Positions 8,650 to 18,273 are shown, counted from the stretch's first letter. The stretch is 64,000 nucleotides of DNA from CALNXN01 sp942490645 (GCA_942490645.1 CALNXN010000004.1:62001-126000), one strand, 5' to 3'. Translations and numbers: made by a program. Notes: a model not told the origin generated them from the sequence alone.

Positions 8650-10943
8650 GCGTCGCGCGCGCTTTGCCGCATGATGCAGCGGCGCTGCATGTCACAGGTG
8701 CTGCGCGCTACGTGGATGACATACCGACACCCACTGGCACGTTGCATCTGGCCTTTGGGATGTCGGAGCACGCGGCGGGCAAGATCATAGCGATGGATCT
8801 GAGCGCGGTCAGAAATGCAGAAGGCGTGGTCGTGGTTCTAACGGCGGCTGATCTGCCATTCGACAACGATGTCTCCCCCTCCAACCATGATGAACCGCTT
8901 TTGGCAGAAGGAGCAGTCCATTATGTCGGACAGCCGGTTTTCTGCGTCGTGGCGACGTCGCATTTGGCGGCGCGACATGCGGCACGGCTTGGACGGGTCG
9001 ACGTTGCCCCGAGCACAGCGATCCTGAGTATGGACGACGCCATCGCCGCAAACAGCCGGTTTGAGGATGGGCCGCGCGTCTATGGTCAGGGTGATCCTGA
9101 TACAGCCATTGCCGCAGCGCGCCACCGCCTGAGCGGGCGTTTGGAGGTTGGCGGGCAAGAGCATTTCTACCTTGAAGGTCAGGCCGCGTTGGCGTTGCCA
9201 CAAGAAGGCGGCGATATGCTGGTGCACAGCTCCACCCAGCACCCCACCGAGATCCAGCATAAGGTGGCCGAGGCGCTTGGCGTGCCGATGCACGCTGTGC
9301 GGGTCGAAACGCGGCGCATGGGTGGTGGGTTCGGTGGCAAGGAAAGCCAAGGCAACGCGTTGGCTGTGGCTTGTGCTGTGGCCGCGCGGCTGATGGGCAA
9401 GCCTTGCAAGATGCGATACGACCGCGATGACGATATGATCATCACCGGCAAACGCCACGATTTCCGCATCGATTACACCGTCGGTTTTGACGATACCGGG
9501 CGGATCAGCGGGTTGGAGTTTACGCAGTTTACACGATGCGGATGGGCACAGGATCTGTCTTTGCCCGTCGCAGACAGGGCCATGCTGCATGCCGACAACG
9601 CCTATCACCTGCCTGATATCCGCATCACCTCACACAGACTGAGAACCAACACGCAAAGCGCAACAGCTTTTCGCGGATTTGGCGGGCCGCAGGGGATGTT
9701 GGGTATTGAGCGCGTGATGGATCATATCGCGTCACATCTTGGTTTGGATGCCTGCGACGTCCGGCAAAAGAATTTTTATGCCTCCGGCGGAGGTATTTCA
9801 GGCGAAGGGAACCCGCAGACGACGCCTTACGGCCAACAGGTGGAGGATTTCGTTCTTCATGAGATGACCGAGGTGTTGAAAGCATCCAGTGACTACGTGC
9901 TCCGGCGCGATGCTGTTGCTCATTGGAATGCAGCAAACCCGCTTTTGAAAAAGGGGCTGGCCTTGACGCCGGTGAAGTTCGGAATTTCGTTCACGTTGAC
10001 GCACCTCAATCAGGCAGGTGCTTTGGTACATGTTTATCAAGACGGGTCCGTGCATCTCAATCATGGCGGTACGGAGATGGGACAGGGACTGTTTCAGAAA
10101 GTCGCGCAGGTGGCGGCGGCGCGCTTTGGGGTCCCAGTGGAGCAAATCAAGATCACCGCAACCGACACCGGCAAGGTGCCAAACACCTCAGCCACAGCCG
10201 CTTCTTCGGGCAGCGACCTGAACGGAATGGCCGTTCAGGCGGCTTGCGACACCATCCGAGCGCGTATGGTCGACATGCTTGCGGTCGAGCATCAATGCGA
10301 CGCGTCCGAAGTCACGTTTGCAGACGGTCAGGTAGAGGTGGCCGGAGCAAGCTATAGCTTTGCCGAAGTCGCGCAAAAGGCTTACATGGCGCGGATCAGC
10401 TTATCGGCGACGGGCTATTACAAGACACCCAAGCTTGCCTGGGACCGGATCAAGGGAAAAGGCCGGCCGTTTTTCTATTTTGCTTACGGTGTCGCCGTGA
10501 CCGAAGTCGTTGTTGACACGTTGACGGGGGAGAACCGGATCTTGCGTGCAGATCTGCTGCATGATGTTGGTGCGTCGCTGAACCCGGCCTTGGACATTGG
10601 ACAGATCGAAGGTGGCTATGTTCAAGGTGCGGGCTGGTTGACCACAGAAGAGCTGGTTTGGGATGACGCAGGTCGGCTGCGCACGCATGCCCCGTCAACC
10701 TATAAGATTCCGGCCTGTTCGGACCGGCCGGGCGTGTTCAATGTTGCCCTTTGGGACGGGAAAAACCGCGAAGAGACGGTCTATCGTTCCAAGGCTGTGG
10801 GGGAGCCGCCGTTGATGCTGGGGATTTCCGCATATGCAGCACTTGCGCATGCGGTGCAGGCCTGCGGCCCGAGCTATGCCGATCTGCAAACACCCGCCAC
10901 GGCCGAAGCCGTGCTTGCCGCGATTGCAAGGACGCGCGCATGA
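8646..10943 (+). CDS. xdhB: xanthine dehydrogenase large subunit (molybdopterin)
   Basis: 765 residues. Carries the molybdenum cofactor site that hydroxylates hypoxanthine to xanthine and xanthine to urate; the active enzyme is an (XdhAB)2 cytosolic complex. Family active-site motifs are intact: GGFGGKES, containing the substrate-binding Glu; AFRGFGGPQG, containing the Arg that positions the purine; and KAVGEPPLML, containing the catalytic base Glu. These three together distinguish xanthine dehydrogenases from aldehyde and CO oxidising relatives. The start ATG at 8646 overlaps the xdhA stop, and the stop overlaps xdhC in the same ATGA manner. Confidence 0.96.
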   Translation: MSVARALPHDAAALHVTGAARYVDDIPTPTGTLHLAFGMSEHAAGKIIAMDLSAVRNAEGVVVVLTAADLPFDNDVSPSNHDEPLLAEGAVHYVGQPVFCVVATSHLAARHAARLGRVDVAPSTAILSMDDAIAANSRFEDGPRVYGQGDPDTAIAAARHRLSGRLEVGGQEHFYLEGQAALALPQEGGDMLVHSSTQHPTEIQHKVAEALGVPMHAVRVETRRMGGGFGGKESQGNALAVACAVAARLMGKPCKMRYDRDDDMIITGKRHDFRIDYTVGFDDTGRISGLEFTQFTRCGWAQDLSLPVADRAMLHADNAYHLPDIRITSHRLRTNTQSATAFRGFGGPQGMLGIERVMDHIASHLGLDACDVRQKNFYASGGGISGEGNPQTTPYGQQVEDFVLHEMTEVLKASSDYVLRRDAVAHWNAANPLLKKGLALTPVKFGISFTLTHLNQAGALVHVYQDGSVHLNHGGTEMGQGLFQKVAQVAAARFGVPVEQIKITATDTGKVPNTSATAASSGSDLNGMAVQAACDTIRARMVDMLAVEHQCDASEVTFADGQVEVAGASYSFAEVAQKAYMARISLSATGYYKTPKLAWDRIKGKGRPFFYFAYGVAVTEVVVDTLTGENRILRADLLHDVGASLNPALDIGQIEGGYVQGAGWLTTEELVWDDAGRLRTHAPSTYKIPACSDRPGVFNVALWDGKNREETVYRSKAVGEPPLMLGISAYAALAHAVQACGPSYADLQTPATAEAVLAAIARTRA

Positions 10944-11704
10944 CGGCGATTTATGTTGAGATCACAGCAACCAAAGGGTCCGCTCCGCGCGATGCGGGAA
11001 CGGCGATGCGAGTGACGGCCCATGAGACGCAAGGCACCATCGGCGGTGGCGCACTTGAGCATCAAGCCATTGCGAAAGCACGGCAAATTCTTGAGACTGG
11101 TGGCCCTGAGCAGACACAGAGCTTGCCGCTTGGTCCCGGGCTTGGGCAATGCTGCGGCGGGGCGGTGGTCCTGAATTACACTTATGATGTTCGCAAAACT
11201 GACCGTGTGCATGCGGGTCTTTACCCACGGGTTCCGATGTGTGGCCAGCCGATCCCGCTGTGGCTATGGGGAGCTGGGCATGTCGGGCGGGCCATTGTGC
11301 GCACGGCGCACCCGCGGTCGTTTGATATCACTTGGGTTGACTGCGCGATTGACCGGTTTCCGGACCCGGTGCCAGACCATGTCACGCCGGTGATCGCTGC
11401 AGACATGCCGCGCCTCGCCTCGCGCGCGCCCTTGGATGCACATCACCTGATATTCACCTACGCGCATGACATCGATCTTGGCCTATGCGCGGCGCTTTTG
11501 CGACGTGGTGCGAGCAGCATCGGCTTGATCGGGTCCGCAACGAAGTGGGCCCGTTTTCGAAGGCGGCTGAGCGCCTTGGGCCTTGATCCCGAAGCCATCA
11601 CTTGCCCGATCGGGGACACCTCGCTTGGCAAGGAACCAGACGCAATAGCCTTGGGTACGTTGCGCAGGCTTGTCGCACAAACACAGCAAAGGGTATCCGC
11701 ATGA
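10940..11704 (+). CDS. xdhC: xanthine dehydrogenase accessory protein XdhC
   Basis: 254 residues. XdhC binds molybdenum cofactor, supports its sulfuration and inserts it into XdhB; it is not part of the finished enzyme. Visible are the N-terminal XdhC/CoxI segment (ITATKGSAPRDAGTAM), the GPGLGQCCGG cysteine motif near residue 70, and a C-terminal Rossmann-like domain (LWGAGHVGRAIVR). The start overlaps xdhB and the stop overlaps the next gene, a transporter ATPase, again as ATGA. The accessory gene is therefore translationally linked to an import system. Confidence 0.93.
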   Translation: MTAIYVEITATKGSAPRDAGTAMRVTAHETQGTIGGGALEHQAIAKARQILETGGPEQTQSLPLGPGLGQCCGGAVVLNYTYDVRKTDRVHAGLYPRVPMCGQPIPLWLWGAGHVGRAIVRTAHPRSFDITWVDCAIDRFPDPVPDHVTPVIAADMPRLASRAPLDAHHLIFTYAHDIDLGLCAALLRRGASSIGLIGSATKWARFRRRLSALGLDPEAITCPIGDTSLGKEPDAIALGTLRRLVAQTQQRVSA

Positions 11705-13221
11705 CGCAGTCGCCTCTTTTGTCATTGACCGGGCTGACCAAAGCCTATCCCGGCGTGGTTGCAAACGACGATGTGTCGCTCGACATCGCGCAGGGTGAAG
11801 TGCACGCGCTGCTGGGCGAAAACGGCGCGGGCAAATCGACGCTGGTCAAGATGATCTACGGGTTGGTGAAGCCCGACAGCGGCACGATGAAGATGAACGG
11901 TGGTGCTTTTTCCCCTCCAGAGCCGCGCGCGGCGCGCGCTGCGGGCGTGGGCATGGTTTTCCAGCATTTTTCGCTTTTTGATGCGTTGAGCGTTGCCGAA
12001 AACATCGCTTTGGGTATGGAGAACGCCCCCAAACTAAACGCATTGTCAGAACAGATCCGGCAGGTGTCGGACACCTACGGGCTGCCGTTGGCCCCCGACA
12101 GGATTGTTGGCGACCTGTCAGCAGGAGAGCGGCAAAGGGTGGAGATTATCCGCTGCTTGTTGCAGGAACCCAAGCTTTTGATCATGGACGAACCCACTTC
12201 GGTTTTGACACCACAAGAAGTCGATATCCTGTTCAAAACATTACGCAAACTCAGCGCTGAAGGAACGTCGATCCTGTACATTTCGCACAAGCTTGAAGAA
12301 ATCCGGAGCCTGTGTGATGCGGCGACGATTTTGCGGCTGGGCAAAGTGGTTGGCACTTGCATACCGCGCGACACCTCCGCCCGGGACATGGCGGAGATGA
12401 TGGTTGGTAAAGTGCTTGTCACACCGACTCGTGCAGGTGCGGCCCTTGGGGAAGAAATACTCGCCCTCAATGCATTGTCGCTGGCGTCGCCGTCTGCTTT
12501 TGGAATGCCGCTGCGTGAGGTGTCGTTGACGTTGCGCAAGGGCGAGGTTCTGGGCATCGGGGGGGTTGCTGGCAATGGGCAAGATGAATTGCTGGGCGCT
12601 TTGTCAGGGGAATTGAAGGTGCGTGCAGGGATGTTGCACCTCAAAGGCCAAGACATCGGATCGCTTGGCCCGACAAAACGGCGTCACATGGGGTTGCTGA
12701 CCGCGCCCGAAGAGCGCCTGGGCCACGCTGCGGCCCCTGACATGTCGCTGACCGAAAACGCCATGCTGACGGGTGCCGTGCGTGAAGGGTTGGAGCGCCA
12801 CGGGATTTTGAACTGGGGCGCTGCGCGCACGTTTGCGGAACGTATCATAGAAAGCTTTGACGTGCGCACACCTGGGCCCGGCAATGCCGCGCGGTCCTTG
12901 TCGGGCGGAAACCTGCAAAAATTTGTCATCGGTAGAGAAGTTCTGCAACGCCCTGACGTGCTGGTCGTGAACCAGCCCACGTGGGGGGTTGATGCCTCGG
13001 CCGCTGCCGCGATCCGACAAGCATTGCTGGATCTGGCCAAAGAAGGCGCGGCGGTGATCGTGATCAGTCAGGATCTGGACGAGTTGATGGAAATTGCAGA
13101 CCGTTTTGCGGCACTGAACGAGGGCCGTTTGTCTGCACCGCGCCCGACAGAAGGATTGAGCGTGGAGGAAATTGGATTGATGATGGGCGGCGCACATGGG
13201 ATGGAGGTCGCGCATGTTTGA
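11701..13221 (+). CDS. nucleoside/purine-type ABC importer, duplicated ATP-binding protein
   Basis: 506 residues with two nucleotide-binding domains in one chain, as in sugar- and nucleoside-type importers. Domain 1 has Walker A GENGAGKST, signature LSAGERQRVEI and Walker B LLIMDEPTSVL. Domain 2 has a degenerate Walker A region (GGVAGNGQDE), signature LSGGNLQKFVIGRE and VLVVNQPTWGVD. It powers the two permeases encoded just downstream, with the BMP-family protein as receptor. Its start overlaps xdhC, which suggests a xanthine- or hypoxanthine-like cargo; that substrate is inferred from position, not read from sequence. Confidence 0.92.
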   Translation: MTQSPLLSLTGLTKAYPGVVANDDVSLDIAQGEVHALLGENGAGKSTLVKMIYGLVKPDSGTMKMNGGAFSPPEPRAARAAGVGMVFQHFSLFDALSVAENIALGMENAPKLNALSEQIRQVSDTYGLPLAPDRIVGDLSAGERQRVEIIRCLLQEPKLLIMDEPTSVLTPQEVDILFKTLRKLSAEGTSILYISHKLEEIRSLCDAATILRLGKVVGTCIPRDTSARDMAEMMVGKVLVTPTRAGAALGEEILALNALSLASPSAFGMPLREVSLTLRKGEVLGIGGVAGNGQDELLGALSGELKVRAGMLHLKGQDIGSLGPTKRRHMGLLTAPEERLGHAAAPDMSLTENAMLTGAVREGLERHGILNWGAARTFAERIIESFDVRTPGPGNAARSLSGGNLQKFVIGREVLQRPDVLVVNQPTWGVDASAAAAIRQALLDLAKEGAAVIVISQDLDELMEIADRFAALNEGRLSAPRPTEGLSVEEIGLMMGGAHGMEVAHV

Positions 13222-13293
13222 CAGCTTGCGCTGCAAGAGTTTTTTGCCTCCAGCGGAGGTGTTTAAGACCATTTGGACAAAAGGGGCGATGGC

Positions 13294-14376
13294 ATGATCC
13301 GATTGGAGAAGCGCCCCGAGCCCAGTCGCGCCTTTGCCTACGCCACGCCGCTATTGGCCGTATTGGCCACGTTTTTCTTCGGTGGCTTGTTGTTCGCGGC
13401 CCTTGGCAAAGATCCGGTGCAATCGATTTTGACGATCTTTTGGGAACCGCTTTTCGGTGAGTTTTCGTTTTTCTATCGTCCGCAATTGCTGATCAAGGGC
13501 GCGCCTTTGGTCCTGATCGCCATCGGTCTGAGCCTTGGGTTCAAGGCGGGCATCTGGAACATCGGCGCGGAAGGTCAGTACATCATGGGGGCGCTGTTTG
13601 GCGCGGGCGTCGGGTTGGCATTTTATCCCGCAGAAAGCGCATTCATTTTTCCACTGATGGTGCTGGCTGGGGCTTTTGGTGGTTGGATCTGGGCGATGAT
13701 CCCCGCGCTATTGAAGGTCAAATTTGGCACCAATGAGATCCTTGTTTCGCTGATGTTGGTTTATGTGGCCGAGCAGTTTCTGGCCTCTATGTCTCTGGGA
13801 TTGTTGAAAAACCCAGAAGGCTTTGGTTTTCCGGGCAGTCGGAACCTGCAGCAGTATGCGTCTGCGCATAATGCGGAATTGATCACAGGGTCCGGGATGC
13901 ATTGGGGCGTTGTCAGCGCGTTTATCGCCGTGATTTTCGCCTATGTATTACTGGCGCGGCACCGTCTGGGTTTTGCCATTCGCGTAACTGGCGAAGCGCC
14001 ACGCGCGGCGAAATTCTCGGGCGTGAACCCGGCGCGGCTAATCCTGTTCTGTTTGGGCATGTCGGGTTTGCTGGCCGGGCTTGCGGGCATGTTCGAAGTG
14101 TCGGGCCCTGCGGGCCAGGTGACGATTGATTTCAATGTCGGTTACGGCTTTACGGCGATCATCGTCGCGTTCTTGGGCCGTTTGCATCCTGTTGGCATCG
14201 TTCTGGCGGGGCTTTTGATGGCGCTGACGTATATTGGCGGCGACATCGCACAAAGCCAGTTGGGCCTGCCTGCGGCGGCCATTCAGGTGTTTCAGGGGAT
14301 GCTGCTGTTTTTCCTGCTCGCGTTTGATTTGTTCACGAATTTCCGGCTGCGATTTGGCCGGGTGGAGGTGGTGTGA
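13294..14376 (+). CDS. ABC importer permease 1 (BPD_transp_2 family)
   Basis: 360 residues, strongly hydrophobic, with about eight to ten membrane spans. The family motif near residues 80-100 (KAGIWNIGAEGQYIMGAL) matches nucleoside/BMP-type inner-membrane permeases. The ATG at 13294 is chosen over a TTG seven codons upstream, with a GGGG ribosome site nearby. A 72-base gap separates it from the ATPase gene, the only gap of any size in the first part of this operon. The stop overlaps the second permease start. Confidence 0.92.
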   Translation: MIRLEKRPEPSRAFAYATPLLAVLATFFFGGLLFAALGKDPVQSILTIFWEPLFGEFSFFYRPQLLIKGAPLVLIAIGLSLGFKAGIWNIGAEGQYIMGALFGAGVGLAFYPAESAFIFPLMVLAGAFGGWIWAMIPALLKVKFGTNEILVSLMLVYVAEQFLASMSLGLLKNPEGFGFPGSRNLQQYASAHNAELITGSGMHWGVVSAFIAVIFAYVLLARHRLGFAIRVTGEAPRAAKFSGVNPARLILFCLGMSGLLAGLAGMFEVSGPAGQVTIDFNVGYGFTAIIVAFLGRLHPVGIVLAGLLMALTYIGGDIAQSQLGLPAAAIQVFQGMLLFFLLAFDLFTNFRLRFGRVEVV

Positions 14377-15296
14377 TGGACCTATCTGCGATCAACCCGA
14401 TCCTTCTGATTGCTGCTCTCATGAGCGCGGCCACGCCCATCCTTTTGGCCGCAACGGGCGAGCTGGTCGTTGAAAAAGCTGGTGTTTTGAACCTCGGGGT
14501 CGAGGGGATGATGATCATGGGGGCGATCTGCGGGTTTGCCATGGCAGTGAATACCGGGTCTCCCTTGGTGGGGTTTGTGGCCGCGGCCGTGGGTGGTGCC
14601 GTGCTGAGTTTGCTCTTTGCCTTTCTCACGCAGGTAACGTTGGCCAATCAGGTGGCTTCAGGGCTGGCGCTGACGCTCTTTGGGTTGGGGCTGTCGGCGC
14701 TTTTGGGTCAGGGCTATGTGGGCGTCAAACCGCCGCGCATGCCCGATCTGAATTTTGGCATCTTGGCGGATATTCCGGTGATCGGGCCGATCTTGTTTTC
14801 ACATGATCCGATCTTGTATTTCGGGCTGCTTTTGGTGGCTGCGGTCTGGGCCACGCTCAAATTCACGCGCGTGGGCCTAATCCTGCGTGCAGTGGGCGAA
14901 AACCACGATGCGGCGCACGCTTTGGGGTACAAGGTGGTGCGTATCCGAACACTTGCCATCATGTTCGGAGGCGCTTGCGCAGGGATGGGCGGGGCCTACA
15001 TCAGCCTGATCCGCGTTCCGCAGTGGACCGAAGGCATGACAGCGGGCGTCGGGTGGATCGCACTCGCGCTGGTGGTATTCGCCAGTTGGAAGCCATGGCG
15101 GGTGTTGCTGGGCGCCTATCTTTTCGGCGGAATCACCCAATTGCAGTTGAATTTGCAGGGCGCTGGCGTTGCCATTCCGGTCGAATATCTGGCAATGTCG
15201 CCCTACGTGATCACCATCGTTGTCTTGGTGATCCTGTCTGCTGATAAAAGTGCGGCGCCCGGTTCACTCGGCCGGAGCTTTCACGCCTCAAACTAG
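14376..15296 (+). CDS. ABC importer permease 2 (BPD_transp_2 family)
   Basis: 306 residues, highly hydrophobic. Contains the paralogous motif VLNLGVEGMMIMGAI near residue 40 and GENHDAAHALGYKV in a cytoplasmic loop. It pairs with permease 1 to form the membrane channel. The ATG at 14376 sits inside the permease 1 stop (TGATG). The downstream binding-protein gene starts about 30 bases later. Confidence 0.92.
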   Translation: MDLSAINPILLIAALMSAATPILLAATGELVVEKAGVLNLGVEGMMIMGAICGFAMAVNTGSPLVGFVAAAVGGAVLSLLFAFLTQVTLANQVASGLALTLFGLGLSALLGQGYVGVKPPRMPDLNFGILADIPVIGPILFSHDPILYFGLLLVAAVWATLKFTRVGLILRAVGENHDAAHALGYKVVRIRTLAIMFGGACAGMGGAYISLIRVPQWTEGMTAGVGWIALALVVFASWKPWRVLLGAYLFGGITQLQLNLQGAGVAIPVEYLAMSPYVITIVVLVILSADKSAAPGSLGRSFHASN

Positions 15297-15324
15297 GGGC
15301 CAACAACTCGGGGGAAGACCTGAC

Positions 15325-16398
15325 ATGAAACTAACAAAACTGCTGACCGGAGCCGCATTGGCGTTTGGTCTGGCCACAACGGCCGTGGCGCAAGACAAGA
15401 CCAAAGTGGGTTTTGTTTTTGTGGGACCAATCGGCGACGGTGGATGGACCTATGAGCACAACAAGGGCCGTCTGGCTGTAGAAGAAGCTTTCGGCGATGC
15501 TGTCGAGACCGTCTATGTGGAAAACGTAGCCGAAGGCCCGGACAGCGAGCGTGTGATGACGCAGATGGCGCTTGATGGCGCGGACCTGATCTTTACCACA
15601 TCGTTCGGATACATGGACCCGACGATCAACATCGCCGCGAAATTCCCGAACGTGAAATTCGAACATGCGACAGGCTACAAACGCGCCGACAACGTGTCGA
15701 CCTATTCCGCACGGTTCTACGAAGGCCGTGCCATTCAGGGTCACATCGCGGGCAAGATGACCAAGTCCAATATCATTGGCTACATCGGCTCTTACCCGAT
15801 CCCCGAAGTGATCCGGGGCATCAATTCGGCCTTTATCCATGCGCGTAAAGCCAACCCTGATGTGCAATTCAAAATCGTCTGGGCCTACACATGGTTCGAT
15901 CCGGCCAAGGAAGCCGACGCGGCCAAGGTCCTGATCGAGCAGGGCGCTGACGTTGTTTTGCAGCACACCGATTCCACTGCACCACAAGCGGCAGCGCAAG
16001 AAGCGGGCAACGTTGTGACCTTTGGCCAAGCGTCAGATATGGGGCAATACGCCCCTTTCCCGCGCGTATCTTCGATCATTGATGACTGGGCGCCTTACTA
16101 CATCGCGCGCACCAAGGCGGTGATGGATGGCACATGGGAAAGCACCGACACCTGGGACGGGATCGGCGCGGGCATGGTCGGCATCGGCGAGATTTCCGAT
16201 GCGGTGCCAGCGGACGTCAAAGCCGAGGCGCTTGCGCTAAAAGCATCTCTGGCCGATGGCAGCTATCACGCGTTTACTGGTCCCCTGAACAAGCAGGACG
16301 GCACGCCGTTTCTGGCCGAGGGTGAAGTGGCGGATGACGGCACTTTGGCCGGTATGAACTTCTATGTCGAAGGGCTTGAAGGCGAGATTCCGCAGTAA
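15325..16398 (+). CDS. BMP-family substrate-binding lipoprotein-like protein of the purine/nucleoside importer
   Basis: 357 residues. A cleavable signal peptide is visible (MKLTKLLTGAALAFGLATTA, then VAQ), followed by a Bmp/PnrA fold (VGFVFVGPIGDGGWTYEHNK, FTTSFGYMDP, GYIGSYPIPEVIRG). Members bind nucleosides or purines in the periplasm. Unlike PnrA/Med lipoproteins there is no lipobox Cys, so the protein should be soluble in the periplasm. An upstream in-frame start adds 25 residues that overlap the permease gene; the ATG at 15325 has GGGGAAG ahead of it and begins the signal peptide. It is the last gene before the terminator at 16435. Confidence 0.92.
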   Translation: MKLTKLLTGAALAFGLATTAVAQDKTKVGFVFVGPIGDGGWTYEHNKGRLAVEEAFGDAVETVYVENVAEGPDSERVMTQMALDGADLIFTTSFGYMDPTINIAAKFPNVKFEHATGYKRADNVSTYSARFYEGRAIQGHIAGKMTKSNIIGYIGSYPIPEVIRGINSAFIHARKANPDVQFKIVWAYTWFDPAKEADAAKVLIEQGADVVLQHTDSTAPQAAAQEAGNVVTFGQASDMGQYAPFPRVSSIIDDWAPYYIARTKAVMDGTWESTDTWDGIGAGMVGIGEISDAVPADVKAEALALKASLADGSYHAFTGPLNKQDGTPFLAEGEVADDGTLAGMNFYVEGLEGEIPQ

Positions 16399-16434
16399 GC
16401 CTGAACGATTTGAGATGCGTCCAGTTTTGGACGA

Positions 16435-16470
16435 AATGGCCCCGTGCGTTGCGCGGGGCCATTTTGTTTT
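16435..16470 (+). terminator. intrinsic terminator of the xdh-importer operon
   Basis: A perfect 10-base stem, AATGGCCCCG pairing with CGGGGCCATT, encloses a 9-base loop and runs into TTTGTTTT. It lies 37 bases after the binding-protein stop and should end transcription of the eight-kilobase purine module. Confidence 0.85.
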
Positions 16471-16828
16471 CGGTACATGGACGCAACGGTCGGTGCTTTT
16501 TGTGAGCATAGCGCGGTATGGGCATCATCGCCCATATTTCAAGGGATTTGGCACATTGGTCTAATGTCGATATTACGTCGGTGCGCAGGTCGGTTGAGCC
16601 GATTGATTGGAATTTCGGATTGGTGTGTCACCGTGGGGTTACCGATGCCGCCGTATGGTTCAGCCCCTTTTGACGCATTCGGCGCCGACAGGGATGGCCG
16701 CTTGGGAAGACGAGATCATCGCCACTCCAAACGGACAAGACCTGAACTACAGCCATCGAATTCCGCCGTGAGCTTACCCTGCCACCGGTAAAGGGCACGT
16801 GGATCAAACCGGACGATCACGACGCACG
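16471..16828. other. stretch without a convincing gene
   Basis: About 360 bases between two terminators that face each other. A plus-strand frame from 16444 to 16791 has no ribosome site and no recognisable family. The codon pattern is poor. I see no repeats or RNA gene. It may be eroded coding sequence. Confidence 0.4.
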
Positions 16829-16862
16829 AAAAAGGCCACCGACCTTTCTCAGGGCGGCGGCC
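16829..16862 (-). terminator. intrinsic terminator of the VPLPA-CTERM gene
   Basis: Read on the minus strand, GGCCGCCG pairs with CGGTGGCC (one G-U pair) around a 13-base loop and is followed by TTTTT. It lies about 30 bases beyond the stop of the gene at 16891. Confidence 0.75.
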
Positions 16863-16890
16863 GTAACTTGTTAAAAGCCTCTCGGCAGCG

Positions 16891-17472
16891 TCAGCACTTC
16901 TTGCGACGCATCCAGCCAAAGGCACCCAGTCCTGCCAGCAACAGCGGCAAGCCTGCAGGCAGTGGTACAGCACTGGGCCCAGGGCCAGGGTTTGGGTCGT
17001 CCAATCTCGTTATCGAAACTGTAGAGGAGTTCAGAAAGGCGCGACTACCAACTCCCGCTACGATCTCAGTACTGTTGCCGAGGCCGCTTCCCACGCTGAA
17101 CGATGTCGGAACGTTGAACGCAAAGGTGCTGCTCAGATCAAGCCCAATGATATTAAATTCGAACAAAGTTGTACGAACCGCCGGGTCCAAATAGATCTCG
17201 ATATTGGCGTAAGGCGACGTTGTTCCGTCGTCGATAATCACTCCGCCGGCGAGAGATGAGGACTCGTAAGATACCGAGCCCAGAGCGGACAGCCCGGTAA
17301 TGGATATGTCCGAAAAAGCGTCAGTTGCGGTATCTATTACGAAGGATCCCGAAAGACTGTCAGTCGCACTGATCTGAACGCCCGAAACATCAAATTCCAA
17401 CAAGGCAGCTTGCGCCGATACGGTATGAAAACCTGCCGCAGCCAAAGCGGCAACGAAAACCAATTTCTTCAT
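16891..17472 (-). CDS. VPLPA-CTERM sorting domain protein
   Basis: 193 residues. An N-terminal signal peptide (MKKLVFVAALAAAGFHTVSA) is followed by about 140 residues of beta-rich, Ser/Thr-rich sequence with almost no Cys. The C-terminus has the tripartite sorting signal: motif VPLPAGLPLL, a hydrophobic span (LLAGLGAFGWM) and a basic end RRKKC. Such tails are substrates of exosortase-type enzymes that place proteins on the outer surface, often with exopolysaccharide. No exosortase gene lies in the window. It is monocistronic, with its own terminator at 16829 and an AT-rich upstream region. The specific role is unknown. Confidence 0.88.
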   Translation of the reverse strand: MKKLVFVAALAAAGFHTVSAQAALLEFDVSGVQISATDSLSGSFVIDTATDAFSDISITGLSALGSVSYESSSLAGGVIIDDGTTSPYANIEIYLDPAVRTTLFEFNIIGLDLSSTFAFNVPTSFSVGSGLGNSTEIVAGVGSRAFLNSSTVSITRLDDPNPGPGPSAVPLPAGLPLLLAGLGAFGWMRRKKC

Positions 17473-17649
17473 TCTACTTCCCCAAAATTCTTACGCCTCA
17501 AGGCGCCAAATACAATTCTGAACATCAGACAAAATAGACGCCTGTCAAAAGCTATCTGAAAGCATTTGCGGTTTGAAAACACGCGGCGCGTGTATATGTG
17601 ATTGTTTCAAAACAAAATTCAGACTTCTATTGTCAAACTGAAAACCGAG

Positions 17650-18273
17650 TTAAGTTTCCCAAATGTGAACAATACCTAGTTTTTGCACATCATTGTTGGC
17701 GTAGGAGGTAATGATTCTGTCCATTGCGCGTCGCGCAATCAGGTTGTGATCTTCGGATATCCCCAAAGAGCCAACCATCTTCCAATGGCCGTACATCACA
17801 CAGACAAACAGATAGCTGATTTCGGCGCAGTCCTCGAGGCTCAGGTCGGGGTATTGCATCTTTACTTCAAGTTGTAGCACCTGCCCCAACAGCGTGTATT
17901 GCCCACGCAGATTGGTGCGAATGCGCTCAGATCCCGCCGCAAAGGCCATCGCCGCGTCATAAGACCGATCATCGTGCGGCTTGCGCACGCCTTCCGCCAA
18001 ATCAAAGTAGAAGTCAAAAATGAACTGCAGCCGCTTTGGCCCGGTTAGGGTTTCGACCCCCTTGACCAATGCCATTCGATAGGCCTCTGCCAACAAGTCG
18101 CAAACCTCGCACATCAAGTCCTCGGGGTCATCAAAGTAGTATCGGATCAATTGGCGCGAAGAATGGCTCGCTTCAGCAATCTGACTGTAGGAGGGAAATG
18201 GAGGTCCTTGTTCTTGTAAATGATCTCTGAAATCTTCGGCAATTTTCTTCGGTTGAGTTTTGCGATGAACCAT
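17650..18273 (-). CDS. TetR-like transcriptional regulator
   Basis: 207 residues. The N-terminal 60 residues have the TetR helix-turn-helix form (SYSQIAEASHSSRQLIRYYF then DDPEDLM). The remainder is helical with a divergent ligand-binding part, and two Cys residues sit in VCVM and EVCDL. Neighbours on the same strand are an OsmC-like gene upstream and the VPLPA-CTERM gene downstream, with gaps over 100 bases on each side. No target operator was recognised. The ligand is unknown. Confidence 0.8.
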   Translation of the reverse strand: MVHRKTQPKKIAEDFRDHLQEQGPPFPSYSQIAEASHSSRQLIRYYFDDPEDLMCEVCDLLAEAYRMALVKGVETLTGPKRLQFIFDFYFDLAEGVRKPHDDRSYDAAMAFAAGSERIRTNLRGQYTLLGQVLQLEVKMQYPDLSLEDCAEISYLFVCVMYGHWKMVGSLGISEDHNLIARRAMDRIITSYANNDVQKLGIVHIWET

